Shown one piece after another: positions 62,762 through 64,000 of a stretch of 64,000 nt of DNA. The notes beneath the pieces were generated by a model that made no database searches, was not told where the DNA came from, and saw only the letters and a program-made list of their open reading frames with translations. The translations under genes and the position numbers were made by a program. The number at the start of each line of letters is the position of its first letter. The first letter of the stretch is position 1. This DNA is from Burkholderiales bacterium Ga0077543 (GTDB lineage Bacteria > Pseudomonadota > Gammaproteobacteria > Burkholderiales > Burkholderiaceae_C), in assembly GCA_001464055.1 (NCBI GenBank), contig LNET01000055.1, forward strand, positions 101,651-165,650. The letters are read 5' to 3'.

Positions 62762-63676
62762 CTATCTCTTCTTGCCCGACGTGCGCTGGATGGCCTCGTT
62801 GATCTCGCGGATCGATCGTTCGATCTCGGCTTCGTCCAGTTCCTCGGTAGCGGCATCCGGGCCAATGCTGGCCTGGATGGTGGAGGCGAAAACCTCTTCC
62901 CCCAGTGCCGAGGTCGAAACGCCACTGACGGCGTCGTTGACTTCCGAAGCCTCGAATTCCACCGCCAGCGCGGTGACGTTGTCGCTCTTGTCGCCAGCCA
63001 CACGCAAGGCGCGCTCCACCAGCTCCGGCACGGCGTCCGAGATGGCCGAATTGGCCAGCACCTGGGTGATGTCCATGTCGTTGACGCTGCCCCACAGCCC
63101 GTCGGAGCACAGCAGCACGCGGTCGCCAGGCTGCATCAGCAGCGGCCCCGCGGTATCGACCACCGGCTTGCCGGGGCTGCCCAGGCAGGTGAACAGCACG
63201 TTGCGGTTGAAGCGGTCGCCCATGGGCACGACATGCGACAGGGTGTCCTGCAGTTCGGAATAGGAATGGTCGCGGGTGCGCGCCACCAGCTTGTCGCCGC
63301 GCACCAGGTACAGGCGCGAGTCGCCACAGTGCGCCCAGTACGCGGCGTTGCCCTGCAGCAGGCAGGCCACGACGGTGGTGCGGGGTGTGTCGATCAGCGC
63401 CCTTTCGGTGGCGTAGCGCAGCAGCTGGTGGTGGCCGGCGATGATGGCTTCGTTCAGGAAACGCAGCGGCTCGGCCAGGCGCGGCTTGGCTTCGCGCTGG
63501 AAACTGGCGGCCAAGGTCTGCAGCGAGAGCTGCGAAGCCACTTCGCCTTCGGGGTGACCGCCCATGCCATCGGCCAGCGCAAAAAGCCCGGCGTCCCGCG
63601 TGTAGCAGTACCCCATGCGGTCTTCGTTCTTCTCGCGGCCGCCCTTGCGGCTGACCTGGTAGACGCTGAACCTCAC
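62762..63676 (-). CDS. PP2C-family Ser/Thr protein phosphatase
   Basis: This 304-residue phosphatase removes phosphate from serine or threonine. The PP2C motifs are R-x-x-N-E-D (GGREKNEDRMGY), LFALADGMGGHPEGEVAS (metal aspartate), HCGDSRLYLVR, TRDHSYSEL and LLCSDGLWGSVND. The last ~60 residues are an acidic extension (TEELDEAEIERSIREINEA). The start is GTG 63676. It follows the kinase gene, so the pair probably forms a phosphorylation switch like PknB/Stp. Confidence 0.92.
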   Translation of the reverse strand: MRFSVYQVSRKGGREKNEDRMGYCYTRDAGLFALADGMGGHPEGEVASQLSLQTLAASFQREAKPRLAEPLRFLNEAIIAGHHQLLRYATERALIDTPRTTVVACLLQGNAAYWAHCGDSRLYLVRGDKLVARTRDHSYSELQDTLSHVVPMGDRFNRNVLFTCLGSPGKPVVDTAGPLLMQPGDRVLLCSDGLWGSVNDMDITQVLANSAISDAVPELVERALRVAGDKSDNVTALAVEFEASEVNDAVSGVSTSALGEEVFASTIQASIGPDAATEELDEAEIERSIREINEAIQRTSGKKR

Positions 63677-63686
63677 GTGCCGGGCC

Positions 63687-64000
63687 TCATGCCTTCTGCC
63701 CCGTCTTCAGCGTTTCCAGCTGCAACTTCAGGCGTTCGCTGAAGCTCAGCTTGGTGTAGCGGCGCTCGGTCTCGCGGGCCAGTTCCTTTTGCAGCGCGAA
63801 GACGCTTTGCGGCCGGCTCAACGCGTCCAGCGACATGCACCATTCGGTGACTTCGATGAGATTGTCGGAATAGACATTGCGCAGGCGCGACAGGCTCAGC
63901 GCCAGGCGGTCCTTCTCAAGCCGCTGCGGCGCGTCGTTGGGCGGGTAGCCCTGCATGCAGGCGTAGATGCAGGCGCCAATGGCGTAGATGTCGGTCCAGG
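63687..64000 (-). CDS. Ser/Thr protein kinase, C-terminal part
   Basis: The window ends inside a Hanks-type kinase gene. The visible end reads TDIYAIGACIYACMQGYPPN (the end of the kinase fold: D-I-Y-A-x-G), then RLEKDRLALSLSRLRNVYSD and a C-terminal helix (TKLSFSERLKLQLETLKTG). The catalytic loop is off the edge. It lies 10 bp before the PP2C gene, in the kinase-phosphatase order found in many Burkholderiales next to rph-rdgB-hemW. Confidence 0.85.
   Translation of the reverse strand, partial: WTDIYAIGACIYACMQGYPPNDAPQRLEKDRLALSLSRLRNVYSDNLIEVTEWCMSLDALSRPQSVFALQKELARETERRYTKLSFSERLKLQLETLKTGQKA

Overview
The window is high-GC DNA with dense coding and many gene starts that overlap the stop of the preceding gene. 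It is most consistent with a Burkholderiales-type betaproteobacterium of the Rubrivivax/Leptothrix/Roseateles kind. Supporting this are a Bug-type solute receptor, a PHB-depolymerase-family esterase, a PEP-CTERM surface protein, a DUF3563 protein, a creBCD cluster, and the order Ser/Thr kinase - PP2C phosphatase - rph - rdgB - hemW. No genus can be fixed from this sequence alone.

Layout. 1-3.9 kb: taurine-type ABC importer (tauABC, reverse strand; tauC runs off the edge) with a divergent MocR-type regulator. 4.3-6.0 kb: ribbon-helix-helix regulator with a perfect palindrome in front, then an esterase of the PHB depolymerase family. 6.2-9.4 kb: GAF protein, degenerate receiver protein, membrane diguanylate cyclase and two membrane proteins (one ABA4-like). 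9.6-13.3 kb: small genes, an IS5 remnant, then a three-gene export locus: a secreted repeat protein, a small secreted two-cysteine protein, and an outer-membrane lipoprotein in which a CsgG-like region is joined to a peptidoglycan-binding motif and a DUF4384 domain. This is the best candidate for an undescribed system. 13.4-26.4 kb: M16 peptidase, LysR/tautomerase pair, gamma-glutamyltransferase, Bug receptor, EamA exporter plus amine oxidase, GST, DSD1-family PLP enzyme and phosphodiester glycosidase. 26.4-29.1 kb: large TonB-dependent receptor. 30.1-33.8 kb: creBCD.

29-50.7 kb is the plastic part. It holds several decayed toxin-antitoxin modules, an integrase remnant, an IS630 fragment, a 1575-residue PEP-CTERM beta-repeat protein, a complete IS1380-family element whose transposase has two in-frame stops, a LuxR regulator, two alpha/beta hydrolases, an intact vapBC with a readable promoter, an ISL3-family transposase, an attC-like hairpin, a second intact toxin-antitoxin pair and three orphan genes.

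From 50.7 kb the DNA is core: tRNA-Ser(CGA), serS, ispH, an FKBP isomerase, radC, an Smr-domain gene, a truncated haemoglobin, a MinD/FlhG-like ATPase, a diguanylate cyclase, cheR-cheD-cheB, hemW, rdgB, rph, a PP2C phosphatase and the C-terminal end of a Ser/Thr kinase. Signalling (two cyclases with intact product-inhibition sites, chemotaxis modification enzymes, kinase/phosphatase) and surface proteins (CsgG-like locus, PEP-CTERM protein) are over-represented and would fit an attaching, biofilm-forming life style; that last point is inference.
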